NCBI GenBank assembly: GCA_963716005.1
Contig: OY970285.1
Coordinates: 1,674,001 to 1,738,000, forward strand
Reading direction: 5' to 3'
DNA from: CAVRUF01 sp963716005
Lineage (GTDB): Bacteria; Actinomycetota; Thermoleophilia; Gaiellales; Gaiellaceae
Length of the DNA: 64,000 bases
In this document: positions 9,136 to 25,797 of the stretch, one piece after another
Layout: each line of letters opens with the position of its first letter
Position numbering within the stretch: position 1 is the first letter of the stretch
Position numbers and translations under genes: made by a program
The notes under the pieces: generated by a model
Database searches by the model: none
What the model was told of the DNA's origin: nothing
Seen by the model: only the letters and a program-made list of their open reading frames with translations

Positions 9136-11250
9136 CTAGGCGCCCTTGGCGCCGTCGATGATCTCGCTCGCGATCGAGGCCGGCGCCTCTTCGTAACGGT
9201 CGAACTGCATGGTGAACGTCGCGCGTCCCTGGGTCGTCGACCGCAGGTCCGTCGCATAACCGAACATCGTCGCAAGCGGAACCCGGGCGCGGATCGCCTG
9301 CGCGTTGCCGCGGGGCTCGAGTCCTTCGACCCGTCCGCGGCGTGAATTCAGATCTCCCATGACGTCGCCGAGGTACTCGTCCGGCGTGACGACCTCGACG
9401 GCCATCACGGGCTCGAGCAGCTTCGGCTTCGCCTTCCCCATCGCGGTCTTGAACGCCATGGAGCCGGCGATCTTGAACGCCATCTCGCTCGAGTCGACGT
9501 CGTGGTAGGAACCGTCGGTGAGCTCGACCCGAAGATCCACGACCGGGTAGCCGGCGAGAATGCCCGACTCCATCGCCTCCTGGATCCCCATGTCGACCGG
9601 CGCGATGTACTCACGCGGAATTCTCCCTCCGGTGATGCGGTCGATGAACTCGTAGCCCTCGCCGGGATCGGTCGGCTCGACCGAGATCACGACGTGGCCG
9701 AACTGGCCGCGGCCGCCGCTCTGGCGAACGAACCTGCCGACGACCTTCTCGACGCGCTGGCCGATCGTCTCGCGGTAGGCGACCTGGGGGCGGCCGACGT
9801 TCGCGTCGACCGAGAACTCGCGCATCAGGCGGTCGACGATGATCTCGAGGTGCAGCTCGCCCATCCCCGAGATGAGCGTCTGCGCCGTCTCCTCGTCGGT
9901 GCGCACCTGGAACGTCGGGTCCTCCTCGCCGAGGCGCGCGAGCGCCTGCGAGAGCTTGTCCTGGTCGGCCTTCGTCTTCGGCTCGATCGCGACCGCGATG
10001 ACCGGGTCCGGGAACTCCATCGACTCGAGGACGATGGGAGCGGACTCGATCGCGAGCGTGTCGCCCGTCGTGGTCTGCTTCAGGCCGACGGCGGCGACGA
10101 TCTCGCCCGCGCCGATCTCCTCGCGCTCCTCGCGGTGGTTCGCGTGCATCTGGAGGAGGCGGCCGACGCGCTCGGTCTTGCCGGTGCTCACGTTCAGCAC
10201 ACGGTCGCCGGCCTTGATCTGGCCCGAGTAGACGCGGAAGTAGGTGAGCTTGCCGACGTACGGGTCGCTCATGACCTTGAACGCGAGCGCCGCGAACGGC
10301 TCGTCCTCGGCGGGGCGCCGGGAGAGCTCCTTCTGCGTGCGCGGGTCGATCCCGTGGATCGGCGGGACGTCGAGCGGGCTCGGCAGGTAGTCGATGACCG
10401 CGTCGAGGAGCGGCTGCACGCCCTTGTTCTTGAAGGCGGAGCCGAGCAGGATCGGAGTGACCGCGATTGCCAGCGTCGCCGTGCGCAGCGCGCGGCGGAT
10501 CATCTCCGGCGTGACCGCGGACTCGTCGGTGAGGTAGGTCTCGAGGAGCTCCTCGTCGTGCTCGGCGACCGAGTCGATCAGCTGGTGGTGGTACTCGGCG
10601 GCCTGCTCCTTCAGCTCCTCGGGAATGTCGCCCTCGGTCATGTCCATGCCGAGGTCGTCGTTCCAGACGGTCGCCTTCATCTCGATCACGTCGACGACGC
10701 CGCGGAAATGCTCCTCCTGGCCGATCGGCAGCTGCACCGGAACCGGGTGCGCGCCGAGGCGGTCGATCATGGACTGGACGGACGCGAAGAAGTCCGCGCC
10801 GGTGCGGTCCATCTTGTTGATGAAGGCGATGCGGGGAACGCGGTAGCGGTCGGCCTGGCGCCACACGGTCTCGGACTGCGGCTCGACGCCGGCGACCGAG
10901 TCGAAGACGGCGATCGCGCCGTCGAGGACGCGCAGGCTGCGCTCCACCTCCACGGTGAAGTCAACGTGCCCGGGCGTATCGATGATGTTCACACGAAAAT
11001 CGCGCCAGAAGGCGGTCGTCGCAGCAGACGTGATCGTGATGCCGCGCTCCTGCTCCTGCGCCATCCAGTCCATCGTCGCCGCGCCCTCGTGCACCTCGCC
11101 CATCTTGTGGGTGCGGCCGGTGTAGTAGAGGATCCGCTCGGTCGTGGTGGTCTTGCCCGCGTCGATGTGGGCCATGATCCCGATGTTCCGGACCTTTTCG
11201 AGACCGCCCTTGCCGCCGGTCTGCGCTGCAGTTTTCTCAGCCACGGGCAC
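9136..11250 (-). CDS. fusA: elongation factor G
   Basis: EF-G is the translocation GTPase. The 704-residue product has the P-loop AHIDAGKTTT, switch II DTPGHVDF, NKMD, and the domain IV-V features typical of EF-G (RIPREYIAPVDMGIQEAM). Two GTG codons are possible starts: 11250 lies 5 nt after AGGTGG and just after the rpsG stop; 11244 (MAEKTAAQTGG) lies 11 nt after it. I give 11250, with moderate certainty. The open frame further upstream belongs to rpsG DNA in another frame. Confidence 0.96.
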   Translation of the reverse strand: MPVAEKTAAQTGGKGGLEKVRNIGIMAHIDAGKTTTTERILYYTGRTHKMGEVHEGAATMDWMAQEQERGITITSAATTAFWRDFRVNIIDTPGHVDFTVEVERSLRVLDGAIAVFDSVAGVEPQSETVWRQADRYRVPRIAFINKMDRTGADFFASVQSMIDRLGAHPVPVQLPIGQEEHFRGVVDVIEMKATVWNDDLGMDMTEGDIPEELKEQAAEYHHQLIDSVAEHDEELLETYLTDESAVTPEMIRRALRTATLAIAVTPILLGSAFKNKGVQPLLDAVIDYLPSPLDVPPIHGIDPRTQKELSRRPAEDEPFAALAFKVMSDPYVGKLTYFRVYSGQIKAGDRVLNVSTGKTERVGRLLQMHANHREEREEIGAGEIVAAVGLKQTTTGDTLAIESAPIVLESMEFPDPVIAVAIEPKTKADQDKLSQALARLGEEDPTFQVRTDEETAQTLISGMGELHLEIIVDRLMREFSVDANVGRPQVAYRETIGQRVEKVVGRFVRQSGGRGQFGHVVISVEPTDPGEGYEFIDRITGGRIPREYIAPVDMGIQEAMESGILAGYPVVDLRVELTDGSYHDVDSSEMAFKIAGSMAFKTAMGKAKPKLLEPVMAVEVVTPDEYLGDVMGDLNSRRGRVEGLEPRGNAQAIRARVPLATMFGYATDLRSTTQGRATFTMQFDRYEEAPASIASEIIDGAKGA

Positions 11251-11252
11251 CG

Positions 11253-11723
11253 TTACCACCTGTAGTGGGCGAAGGCCTTGTTGGCCTGCGCCATCCGGTA
11301 GAGGTCGTCCTTGCGCTTGAACGCGCCGCCCTGCTGGTTGAGCGCGTCCAGGATCTCGTTCGCGAGCTTGTCGGCCATGTGGCGCTCGCGGCGATCGCGC
11401 GAATACGTGACGATCCAGCGCACGGCGAGCGTGCGGGCGCGACGCTGCGGAACCTCGACGGGCACCTGGTAGTTGGCGCCGCCGACGCGGCGCGAGCGAA
11501 CCTCGAGGACCGGGGTGACGGTCTTCACGGCCTGCTCGAGCACCTCGACGGGCGGGCGGCTGGTTTTCTCGCCGATCTGGTCGAGCGCCGTGTAGACGAT
11601 GTCCTCGGCGACCGACTTCTTCCCGCGCGTCATGATCCGGTTCACGAGCTGCGTGACCAGCTTGGACTGGTAGACCGGGTCGGGAGTGAGCTCCCGCGGC
11701 TGGATTGCGGCGCGCCTGGGCAT
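11253..11723 (-). CDS. rpsG: 30S ribosomal protein S7
   Basis: S7 nucleates assembly of the 30S head and contacts the E-site tRNA. The 156-residue product has standard length and begins MPRRAAIQPRELTPDPVYQS, with the conserved RSRRVGGANYQVPVEV and the C-terminal KANKAFAHYRW. Its ATG overlaps the rpsL stop as ATGA. Confidence 0.97.
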   Translation of the reverse strand: MPRRAAIQPRELTPDPVYQSKLVTQLVNRIMTRGKKSVAEDIVYTALDQIGEKTSRPPVEVLEQAVKTVTPVLEVRSRRVGGANYQVPVEVPQRRARTLAVRWIVTYSRDRRERHMADKLANEILDALNQQGGAFKRKDDLYRMAQANKAFAHYRW

Positions 11724-12094
11724 CAGCTTCCTCGCTTGGCGCCGTACTTGGAGCGGCCCTGCCGGCGCTCGGAGACACCGGCGGTGTCGAGCGCGGCGCG
11801 GATGATCTTGTAGCGGACGCCCGGCATGTCCTTGACGCGGCCGCCGCGGATGAGCACGACCGAGTGCTCCTGCAGGTTGTGGCCCTCGCCGGGGATGTAC
11901 GACGTCACTTCCATCTGGTTCGTCAGGCGGACGCGGGCCACCTTCCGGAGAGCCGAATTCGGCTTCTTCGGGGTCGCCGTGTACACGCGCGTGCACACCC
12001 CGCGCTTCTGCGGCGCGCCTCTCAGCGCGGGCGTCTTCGTCTTCGCCTTGGGGGCCTTGCGACCCTTGCGAACCAGCTGGTTTACGGTCGGCAC
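11723..12094 (-). CDS. rpsL: 30S ribosomal protein S12
   Basis: S12 is part of the decoding centre and the streptomycin target. The 123-residue product starts at GTG 12094 (MPTVNQLVRKGR) with AAGGAC about 5 nt upstream. The streptomycin-relevant segments TPKKPNSALRKVARV and IPGEGHNLQEHSVVL carry the wild-type lysines. It is the first gene of the operon. About 175 nt separate it from the divergent diguanylate cyclase, and this gap must hold the str promoter, though I could not identify a convincing -35/-10 pair. Confidence 0.97.
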   Translation of the reverse strand: MPTVNQLVRKGRKAPKAKTKTPALRGAPQKRGVCTRVYTATPKKPNSALRKVARVRLTNQMEVTSYIPGEGHNLQEHSVVLIRGGRVKDMPGVRYKIIRAALDTAGVSERRQGRSKYGAKRGS

Positions 12095-12271
12095 AACGTC
12101 CTTCTGTTTGGTCTTGAACGCAAGAAAAGGCCGGAATGGGCGGAGCCCACTCCGAACCTCGGCGTAGGGTAGCAGAGCAAAGCCGCATCCCGCCTAGGGA
12201 TAGCCGAAACGCCCAAAGCGTTCTATTGTCAGCACACGGAGACACCCGGGGCGTTACTGCGGCACGCCGCT

Positions 12272-13480
12272 GTGCGTTACAAGGGTGACCCGGAAGGCGG
12301 ACCGGAATTGCCCATCCCCCTGCTCGACAACACGACTTGGATCGTCATCGTCGGCGCGCTTGCCGCGGCGGCGCTGGCCGTTGTGCTCTGCGTGGCGGTG
12401 TTCATCCTGGTCACGCGGAACCGGTCCGGTCAAAACGACGAGCTCGAGCGCATGCTCGAAGCGTCGAACACCCGCTTCGAGGAGATGCTCGGGGAACTCG
12501 CGCGCGAGGTTGACCGCGCACAGGAGGAAACCAAGCGCTCACGCCAGCTGGCGGCGATCGGCGCTTCCATCGATCTCGACACGGTGCTCTCGCGCGCGCT
12601 CGAGGCGGCCTGCGCGCTCGCTCCCGTCGACGCGGCGCTCGTGATCGCCCCGCAGGAGGGCGAGCCCCCGGTGATCGCGACCTACGGAATGACGCAGGAG
12701 GAGGCGGCCGAGCATCCGGTGTCCGCGCCCGCCGGCGGCGATGCCCGCGCGATCGAGATTTCCTACCGCTACGCGCCCGAGCGCGCGAAGGCGAACGGCG
12801 GCCTGATCCGCGGAGCGCTCGCGCTACCGCTCGTGAACGACGCGGACGAGTCGGTCGGGACGATGGCCGTCTTCTGGCGTGAGGACGGCGGCCGGCCGAG
12901 CGACGACGAGCTGTCGGCGCTCGAGCACGTCGCGACGAACGTCGGTCCGGCGATCGAGAACGCGCGGCGCTTCCGTGAGGCGCGCAAGCTCGCCGATCTC
13001 GACGCCCTCACGAGCCTCCACAACCGGCGCTTCTTCCACGACACGCTCGCGCGCGAGGTCGCCCGGGCGCACCGCTACGACCGGCAACTCGCCCTCGTGG
13101 TGCTCGACATCGACGATTTCAAGGCGATCAACGAGCGCGTCGGCCACCTGTCCGGCGACGCCGTGCTGGCGCAGCTCGCCGAGCGCGTGCGCTCGGTCGT
13201 CCGCAGCGCCGACATCGCCTGCCGCGTCGGCGGCGACGAGTTCGCGGTCATCCTCCCCGAGTCCGCCCTCGCGGACGCCGAACAGCTCTACCGCCGGCTC
13301 CAGTTCGCGGTTTCCACGAAGTCCACAGGGCCGGCCGAGCGGCTGCACCTGTCGGCCGGGATCGCGGAGCTGACGCGCGAGGACGACGCGATCTCCTTCT
13401 TCGAGCGCGCCGACGAGGCGCTTTTCCGGGCCAAGCAGACCGGGAAAGGCCAGTCCGTGGCCGCCGAAGGCGGCGCCTAG
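12272..13480 (+). CDS. membrane-anchored GAF-GGDEF diguanylate cyclase
   Basis: The 402-residue product probably makes c-di-GMP from two GTP at the inner face of the membrane. A single transmembrane helix spans about residues 20-47, a charged coiled coil runs from about 55 to 90, a GAF-like sensor lies at about 95-235, and the GGDEF domain fills the rest. The catalytic GGDEF is intact at about residue 320. An RSAD inhibitory site (RxxD) lies exactly five residues before it, so product feedback is expected. The start is uncertain: GTG 12272 has no clear ribosome binding site, while TTG 12308 follows GGAAGG. It is divergent from rpsL and convergent with rpoC. c-di-GMP could link it to the pilus locus, but that is inference. 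Confidence 0.88.
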   Translation: MRYKGDPEGGPELPIPLLDNTTWIVIVGALAAAALAVVLCVAVFILVTRNRSGQNDELERMLEASNTRFEEMLGELAREVDRAQEETKRSRQLAAIGASIDLDTVLSRALEAACALAPVDAALVIAPQEGEPPVIATYGMTQEEAAEHPVSAPAGGDARAIEISYRYAPERAKANGGLIRGALALPLVNDADESVGTMAVFWREDGGRPSDDELSALEHVATNVGPAIENARRFREARKLADLDALTSLHNRRFFHDTLAREVARAHRYDRQLALVVLDIDDFKAINERVGHLSGDAVLAQLAERVRSVVRSADIACRVGGDEFAVILPESALADAEQLYRRLQFAVSTKSTGPAERLHLSAGIAELTREDDAISFFERADEALFRAKQTGKGQSVAAEGGA

Positions 13481-13530
13481 TCCACACGTTTCTCCCCAGA
13501 GCCGTCCACAGCTCCTGGGGAAGAACGAAC

Positions 13531-13567
13531 CCTGCCGGAGCGGCCGTCTTCCGACCGCCCCGGCAGG
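13531..13567. terminator. bidirectional hairpin between the diguanylate cyclase gene and rpoC
   Basis: Arms CCTGCCGGAGCGG (13531-13543) and CCGCCCCGGCAGG (13555-13567) pair over 13 positions with one mismatch and an 11-nt loop. It lies between convergent genes, 8 nt from the rpoC stop, so it probably ends both transcripts. There is no strong T-run on either side. Confidence 0.7.
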
Positions 13568-13575
13568 AGTGATTG

Positions 13576-18141
<4,566 letters not shown>

Positions 18142-18196
18142 AGCTCTTCCCTTCCCATTGCAATCGACGTGGACGGCGCGTAGCTCCGTGCGGCCG

Positions 18197-21772
<3,576 letters not shown>

Positions 21773-21910
21773 GTAGGGCGACCTCCTCTACGCAGAGTCG
21801 TAAGTCAAGTACGGGGGCAAGCGGCGAAAAGCGGCGCGACCCTCCAAAGTAGCAGGTCCGCCGGACCCTCCGCAAGGGAATCTCTGCGGGCCCGACCGCC
21901 GAGTTGGAGC

Positions 21911-21916
21911 AGTATA
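21911..21916 (-). promoter_or_regulatory. -10 box of a likely rpoBC promoter
   Basis: TATACT on the minus strand, within CGCTATACTGCT, is a near-consensus housekeeping -10 about 140 nt upstream of rpoB. No good TTGACA lies at the expected distance. It is the best candidate in the gap between rpoB and the divergent gene at 22007. Confidence 0.5.
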
Positions 21917-22006
21917 GCGAGACTCGAAAACCCACGATGGTCGGGCGCTTGAAGCGGTCGCCATGAGGGTCTACCTTCTTGTCACGCGAACAGGAGGGGT
22001 AGACGC

Positions 22007-23323
22007 GTGTTACGAGCGATCTCCGGATACATCGGCCGCCACCACATCGCGATCCTCGCGCTGTTCTTTGCTCTCTGTGGCACGTCCTTCGCGGCGGCGA
22101 ACTACATCAACGGAAAGCGGATCAAGCCCGGCTCGATCCCGGCGAACCGACTGGCGCCGGCGGCGACCGGGTCGTTCACGGCGAGCGAGCTCGCCGTCTA
22201 CTGCAAGGCGGCTCGCTCGCGCCCCCGCTCGCACCCCGACACGCCCTGCCGGAGCCGTACCGAGACGGCCACCGGCGGGTTCGCCGTCAGCGGGATCGCG
22301 CTCGGTACAGACGGGAACCCGGTCATTACCTTCGGCGGCCATCCCATTTCTCTCGTGCGGTGCAACGACCCGATCTGCGCCGGAGGCGACGAGTCGGTCC
22401 AGGAGATCAACGGAACGTTCTGCGGCTCAGGCAGCTTGTCCAGCCTCGCGATCAACGCCGACGGCAACCCGATCGTCAGCCAGAAGAACGGCGGATGCAT
22501 AGAAGACGGTCGCCTCGGCGTCGTGGCCTGCAAAGACGCCTCGTGCGCAGCCCCCGACGAGTCCGGGAACTATTTTGGCGTCTCGGGCACCGGCGACTTC
22601 GGCTCCATCGCGATCGGAACGGACGGCAACCCGGTCGTCAGCTACTACGACAACCTTCCGGAGGGGGACCTGAAGGTGCTGCACTGCAACGACCGCATCT
22701 GCGACGGAACCGAGGACACGACCGCCGTCATCGCAAGCGCGGGCGACGTCGGGCAGTACACGTCAATCGCGATCGGCAAGAACGGCAACCCCGTGATCGC
22801 CTACTACGACGTCGGAAACCACGACCTGAAGGTCGCGCGGTGCAACGACAGGGCGTGCGCCGGCGCGAACGAGACGATCTCGACGGTCGAGAGCACCGGG
22901 GACGTCGGCGAGTTCGCATCGCTCGCGATCGGCACGGACGGCAATCCGGTGATCGCGTACTACAAGCGCTCGACCGGCGATCTCCGGGTCGCCAAGTGCA
23001 ACGACCCGGCCTGCGCCGGAGGGAACGAGAAGCGCTCGACGGTGGCGGCGGCCGGTGACGTCGGGCAGTACGCCTCGCTCGGGATCGGCCTCGACGGACG
23101 CCCGGTCGTCGCGTTCTACGACGTCACCCAGCATTTCCTCAAGATCGTCCGCTGCAACGACCCGGCGTGCACCGGCAAGGAAAAGATCGTGACGCTCGAC
23201 AGCGCGGGCGACGTCGGTCAGTGCGCGTCGCTGGCGATCGGGCTGGACGGCGTGCCCGTCGTCGCGTACTACGACGCAACGAATACGAGGATCAAGGTCG
23301 CGCGCGCGTCGATTCTGCCCTAA
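22007..23323 (+). CDS. secreted protein of seven approximately 50-residue repeats, possible beta-propeller
   Basis: A 438-residue protein of unknown function. It begins with a basic region and one hydrophobic segment (HHIAILALFFALCGTSFAAA, about residues 12-31) followed by KRIKPGSIPANRL, an N-terminus familiar from secreted Thermoleophilia proteins. Residues about 90-438 hold seven repeats of the pattern GDVGQY-SLAIG-DGNPVIAYYD-LKVARCNDPAC-G. Each repeat has paired cysteines in CND-x-x-C, except the last. Seven units of this length would suit a seven-bladed propeller with disulfides. It sits alone, on the opposite strand, between rplL and rpoB. The function is unknown; an extracellular or wall-bound role is inferred. 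Confidence 0.75.
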   Translation: MLRAISGYIGRHHIAILALFFALCGTSFAAANYINGKRIKPGSIPANRLAPAATGSFTASELAVYCKAARSRPRSHPDTPCRSRTETATGGFAVSGIALGTDGNPVITFGGHPISLVRCNDPICAGGDESVQEINGTFCGSGSLSSLAINADGNPIVSQKNGGCIEDGRLGVVACKDASCAAPDESGNYFGVSGTGDFGSIAIGTDGNPVVSYYDNLPEGDLKVLHCNDRICDGTEDTTAVIASAGDVGQYTSIAIGKNGNPVIAYYDVGNHDLKVARCNDRACAGANETISTVESTGDVGEFASLAIGTDGNPVIAYYKRSTGDLRVAKCNDPACAGGNEKRSTVAAAGDVGQYASLGIGLDGRPVVAFYDVTQHFLKIVRCNDPACTGKEKIVTLDSAGDVGQCASLAIGLDGVPVVAYYDATNTRIKVARASILP

Positions 23324-23330
23324 GAACGAC

Positions 23331-23358
23331 AGAGGGCCCGCCTTGCGGCGAGCCCTCT
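23331..23358. terminator. bidirectional terminator between the repeat protein gene and rplL
   Basis: AGAGGGC (23331-23337) pairs perfectly with GCCCTCT (23352-23358), with an inner GC-rich stem (CCGC/GCGG). It lies 8 nt after the stop at 23323 and 23 nt after the rplL stop on the other strand. It would end the secE-rplL transcript before rpoB. Confidence 0.75.
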
Positions 23359-23380
23359 CGACCCCGAGTACAACTCGGAA

Positions 23381-23770
23381 CTACTTGATCTCGACGCTGG
23401 CGCCGGCCTCTTCGAGCTGCGCCTTGATGTCGTTGGCCTCGTCCTCGGCGACGCCCTCCTTGACCGGGCCGGGAGCCCCGTCGACGAGGTCCTTCGCTTC
23501 CTTGAGGCCGAGACCGGTGATCGCGCGGACGACCTTGATCACCTGGATCTTCTTGTCGCCGGCGGCCTGGAGGACGACGTCGAACTCCGTCTTCTCCTCC
23601 GCCGCGCCGCCTCCGGCCGCGGCGGGAGCCGCGCCGGCCGCAGCAACGGCCACGGGAGCGGCGGCGGTGACGCCCCACTCCTCCTCGAGCTGGTTCTTCA
23701 GCTCGACGAGCTCGAGCACGGACATCTTGCCGAGCTGCTCGACGAGCTTTTCGGTTCCTGTTGCTGCCAT
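23381..23770 (-). CDS. rplL: 50S ribosomal protein L7/L12
   Basis: The stalk protein that recruits translation GTPases, bound to L10 as dimers. The 129-residue product has the N-terminal dimerisation helix (SVLELVELKNQLEEEWGV), an Ala/Gly-rich hinge at about residues 35-58 and the globular domain (KTEFDVVLQAAGDKKIQVIK, GLGLKEAKDLVDGAPGPVKE). It lies 3 nt after rplJ, as usual. Confidence 0.97.
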   Translation of the reverse strand: MAATGTEKLVEQLGKMSVLELVELKNQLEEEWGVTAAAPVAVAAAGAAPAAAGGGAAEEKTEFDVVLQAAGDKKIQVIKVVRAITGLGLKEAKDLVDGAPGPVKEGVAEDEANDIKAQLEEAGASVEIK

Positions 23771-23773
23771 CGG

Positions 23774-24502
23774 TTACTCCTCCTCCTTGGGCGCTTCTGA
23801 CCCGTTCGTCTCTGGTTCCGCCTCTGCGGCGGGCTCTTCTGCTTCTGCTTCGGGTGCTTCGTCAGCTGCTTCCGGTGCTTCTTCGGTTGCTTCGGGAGCT
23901 GCCTCGGCTTCCGCCTCGGGCTCCGGGGTTTCCTCTGCTGCGGGCGCTTCCGGCTCGGGCTGTGCCTCGACCGTCTCGCCCTGCTCTTCGAGCTGGCGGA
24001 TCCGGGCGTCGACGATGCCGACGAAATCGCGCAGCGGCGCGTTGAATATCCCGACGATCGAGGCCATCGGGCCGACGATCGCTGCGAGCACCTGGCCCTT
24101 GAGCACGTCGGCCGGGGGCAGGCTCGCGAGATCCTTGACCTGGTCGGCCGAGATCGTCTCGCCGTCCAGGATCCCGCCCTTGACGGCGATGACCTTGGTC
24201 TCGCGCGCGGCATCGCTCAACGCCTTCGCGACCGCGACCATGTCGCCCTCGCCGACGAACGCGATCGCGGTCGGGCCGTCAAGCATCTCGACGAGGCTCG
24301 GAACGCCCGCTTCCTCGGCGGCGCGCTTCGCGAGCGTGTTCTTCACGACCGAAAATCGCGCGCCGTGCTTCAAGAGCTCGGTCCGCACGTCGTTCAGCTG
24401 CGTGACGTCGAGCCCGCGGTAGTCGGCGACCATCAGGGTCTCCGACGCACGCAGACGCTCGACGAGCTCTGCGACGACGCGTTCCTTCTCTTGTTTCAGC
24501 AT
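23774..24502 (-). CDS. rplJ: 50S ribosomal protein L10 with acidic C-terminal tail
   Basis: L10 anchors L7/L12 dimers to the ribosome. The 242-residue product has the L10 core in residues about 1-172 (VADYRGLDVTQLNDVRTELL, VKNTLAKRA) and the C-terminal L12-binding helix. After it come about 70 residues nearly all Glu, Ala and Pro, ending ETNGSEAPKEEE. The family norm is about 165-180. The tail follows the L12-binding helix and might mimic or crowd the stalk. A canonical L10 leader precedes the gene, so autogenous control by L10(L12) is expected. Confidence 0.94.
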   Translation of the reverse strand: MLKQEKERVVAELVERLRASETLMVADYRGLDVTQLNDVRTELLKHGARFSVVKNTLAKRAAEEAGVPSLVEMLDGPTAIAFVGEGDMVAVAKALSDAARETKVIAVKGGILDGETISADQVKDLASLPPADVLKGQVLAAIVGPMASIVGIFNAPLRDFVGIVDARIRQLEEQGETVEAQPEPEAPAAEETPEPEAEAEAAPEATEEAPEAADEAPEAEAEEPAAEAEPETNGSEAPKEEE

Positions 24503-24633
24503 CCGTTCACCTCCTCAAATGACTCGGCCCGCACGAGGGCGGGCCAGAGAGAGGTGACGCAATTCTCCTCGGGCCGCCTCGGCTGGTCTTACGCCCCGAA
24601 GGGCTGCCTGCTGTCTCGGGCGGAAAGTTCAGG
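24503..24633 (-). ncRNA. L10 leader, autoregulatory 5' UTR of rplJ-rplL
   Basis: The 131-nt gap between rplA and rplJ carries, in the sense direction, GAGACAGCAGGCAGCC, then a TTCG-capped stem, GCGTAAGACC and AGCCGAGG. This order matches the conserved core of the L10 leader family, to which the L10(L12) complex binds to repress its own synthesis. Downstream is a strong hairpin (GGCCCGC/GCGGGCC, about 24534-24553), which could be an attenuator, and then GAGGAGGTG as the rplJ ribosome binding site. Confidence 0.85.
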
Positions 24634-25371
24634 TTACGCGACGGCTTCTGCCGGCGCCTCCTCGAGCTCTTCGACCACGCCGCGCGTGCGCGACGGATCG
24701 ATCTTGATGCCCGGCCCCATGGAGCTCGCCAGGGTTACGGAACGAATGTAGCGGCCCTTCGCAGCGGCGGGCTTGGCCCGCACGATCTCGTCGAGGATGA
24801 CCGCGTAGTTCTCGAGCAGCTGGCGCTCGTCGAAGCTCTTCTTACCGAGCGGCAGATGGACGTTTGCGCCGCGGTCGGTGCGGTACTCGAGCTTGCCGGC
24901 CTTGGCGTCGCTCACAGCCTTGCCCACGTCGAAGGTGACCGTACCCGCCTTCGGGTTCGGCATCTTCCCGCGCGGGCCGAGGATGCGGCCGAGCTTGCCG
25001 ACCGTTCCCATCATGTCCGGCGTCGCGATCGTGACGTCGAAGTCGTCGAAGCCGCCCTCGATCTGCGCCGCGAGATCGGCCGAGCCGACCACGTCAGCGC
25101 CCGCGTCCTGGGCTTCCTTCGCCTTCTCGCCCTCGGCGAACACGGCCACGCGCGTCTCCTTGCCCGTCCCGTGCGGGAGCATGAGCGTGCCGCGCAGCTG
25201 CTGCTCTGCATGGCGGACGTTCAGGCCCGTGTTGAAGTGGACCTCGACGGTCTCGTCGTACTTCGCCGGGGGCGCGCCCTTGAGGATGCGGATCGCCTCG
25301 AGCGGCGAGTAGAGCTTCTCGCGGTCGATCGCCTCACGGGCGGTGCGGTAGCGCTTGCCGTGCTCGGGCAT
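24634..25371 (-). CDS. rplA: 50S ribosomal protein L1
   Basis: L1 forms the mobile stalk at the E site. The 245-residue product starts at ATG 25371 (MPEHGKRYRTAREAI), overlapping the rplK stop as ATGA; the longer open frame to 25485 is not used. It has the family signature TPDMMGTVGKLGRILGPRGK and NVHLPLGKKSFDERQLLENY. Confidence 0.96.
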   Translation of the reverse strand: MPEHGKRYRTAREAIDREKLYSPLEAIRILKGAPPAKYDETVEVHFNTGLNVRHAEQQLRGTLMLPHGTGKETRVAVFAEGEKAKEAQDAGADVVGSADLAAQIEGGFDDFDVTIATPDMMGTVGKLGRILGPRGKMPNPKAGTVTFDVGKAVSDAKAGKLEYRTDRGANVHLPLGKKSFDERQLLENYAVILDEIVRAKPAAAKGRYIRSVTLASSMGPGIKIDPSRTRGVVEELEEAPAEAVA

Positions 25372-25796
25372 CAGACCTCCACCTCCACGCCCATCGAGCG
25401 GGCGGTTCCGGCGACGACGCGCATCGCGGCGTCCACATCGCGCGCGTTCAGATCCTCGAGCTTGATCTCGGCGATCGAGCGGCACTGGGCCTTCGTGAGG
25501 CGGCCGACCTTCTCGCGGTTCGGCTCGGCGGAACCCTTGTCCAGGTTCAGCGCCTCCTTGATGAGGACGGCCGCGGGCGGCGTCTTCGTGATGAACGTGA
25601 ACGAGCGATCTTCGAACACCGTGATCTCGACCGGCGTGATGCGACCGCCCGCCTGCTGCGTCTCGGCGTTGAACGCCTTGCAGAAATCCATGATGTTCAC
25701 CCCGTGCTGGCCGAGCGCAGGCCCGACCGGCGGGGCCGGGTTCGCCTGGCCGCCGGGGATCTGGAGCTTGATGAGGGTCAGAACCTTCTTTGCCAT
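25371..25796 (-). CDS. rplK: 50S ribosomal protein L11
   Basis: L11 forms the GTPase-associated centre with 23S rRNA and is the thiostrepton and RelA-related site. The 141-residue product has standard length and the conserved LQIPGGQANPAPPVGPALGQ N-terminus and the C-terminal RNA-binding domain. It lies one base after nusG and overlaps rplA. Confidence 0.97.
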   Translation of the reverse strand: MAKKVLTLIKLQIPGGQANPAPPVGPALGQHGVNIMDFCKAFNAETQQAGGRITPVEITVFEDRSFTFITKTPPAAVLIKEALNLDKGSAEPNREKVGRLTKAQCRSIAEIKLEDLNARDVDAAMRVVAGTARSMGVEVEV

Positions 25797-25797
25797 G

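Noticed and set aside
9502..11265. A 587-residue open frame antisense to fusA
   Set aside because: Shadow frame of fusA without motifs, ribosome binding site or independent promoter.
12095..12271. A defined promoter for the str operon
   Set aside because: TACCCT and CTGACA elements exist on the minus strand, but no pair has acceptable spacing, so none is called.
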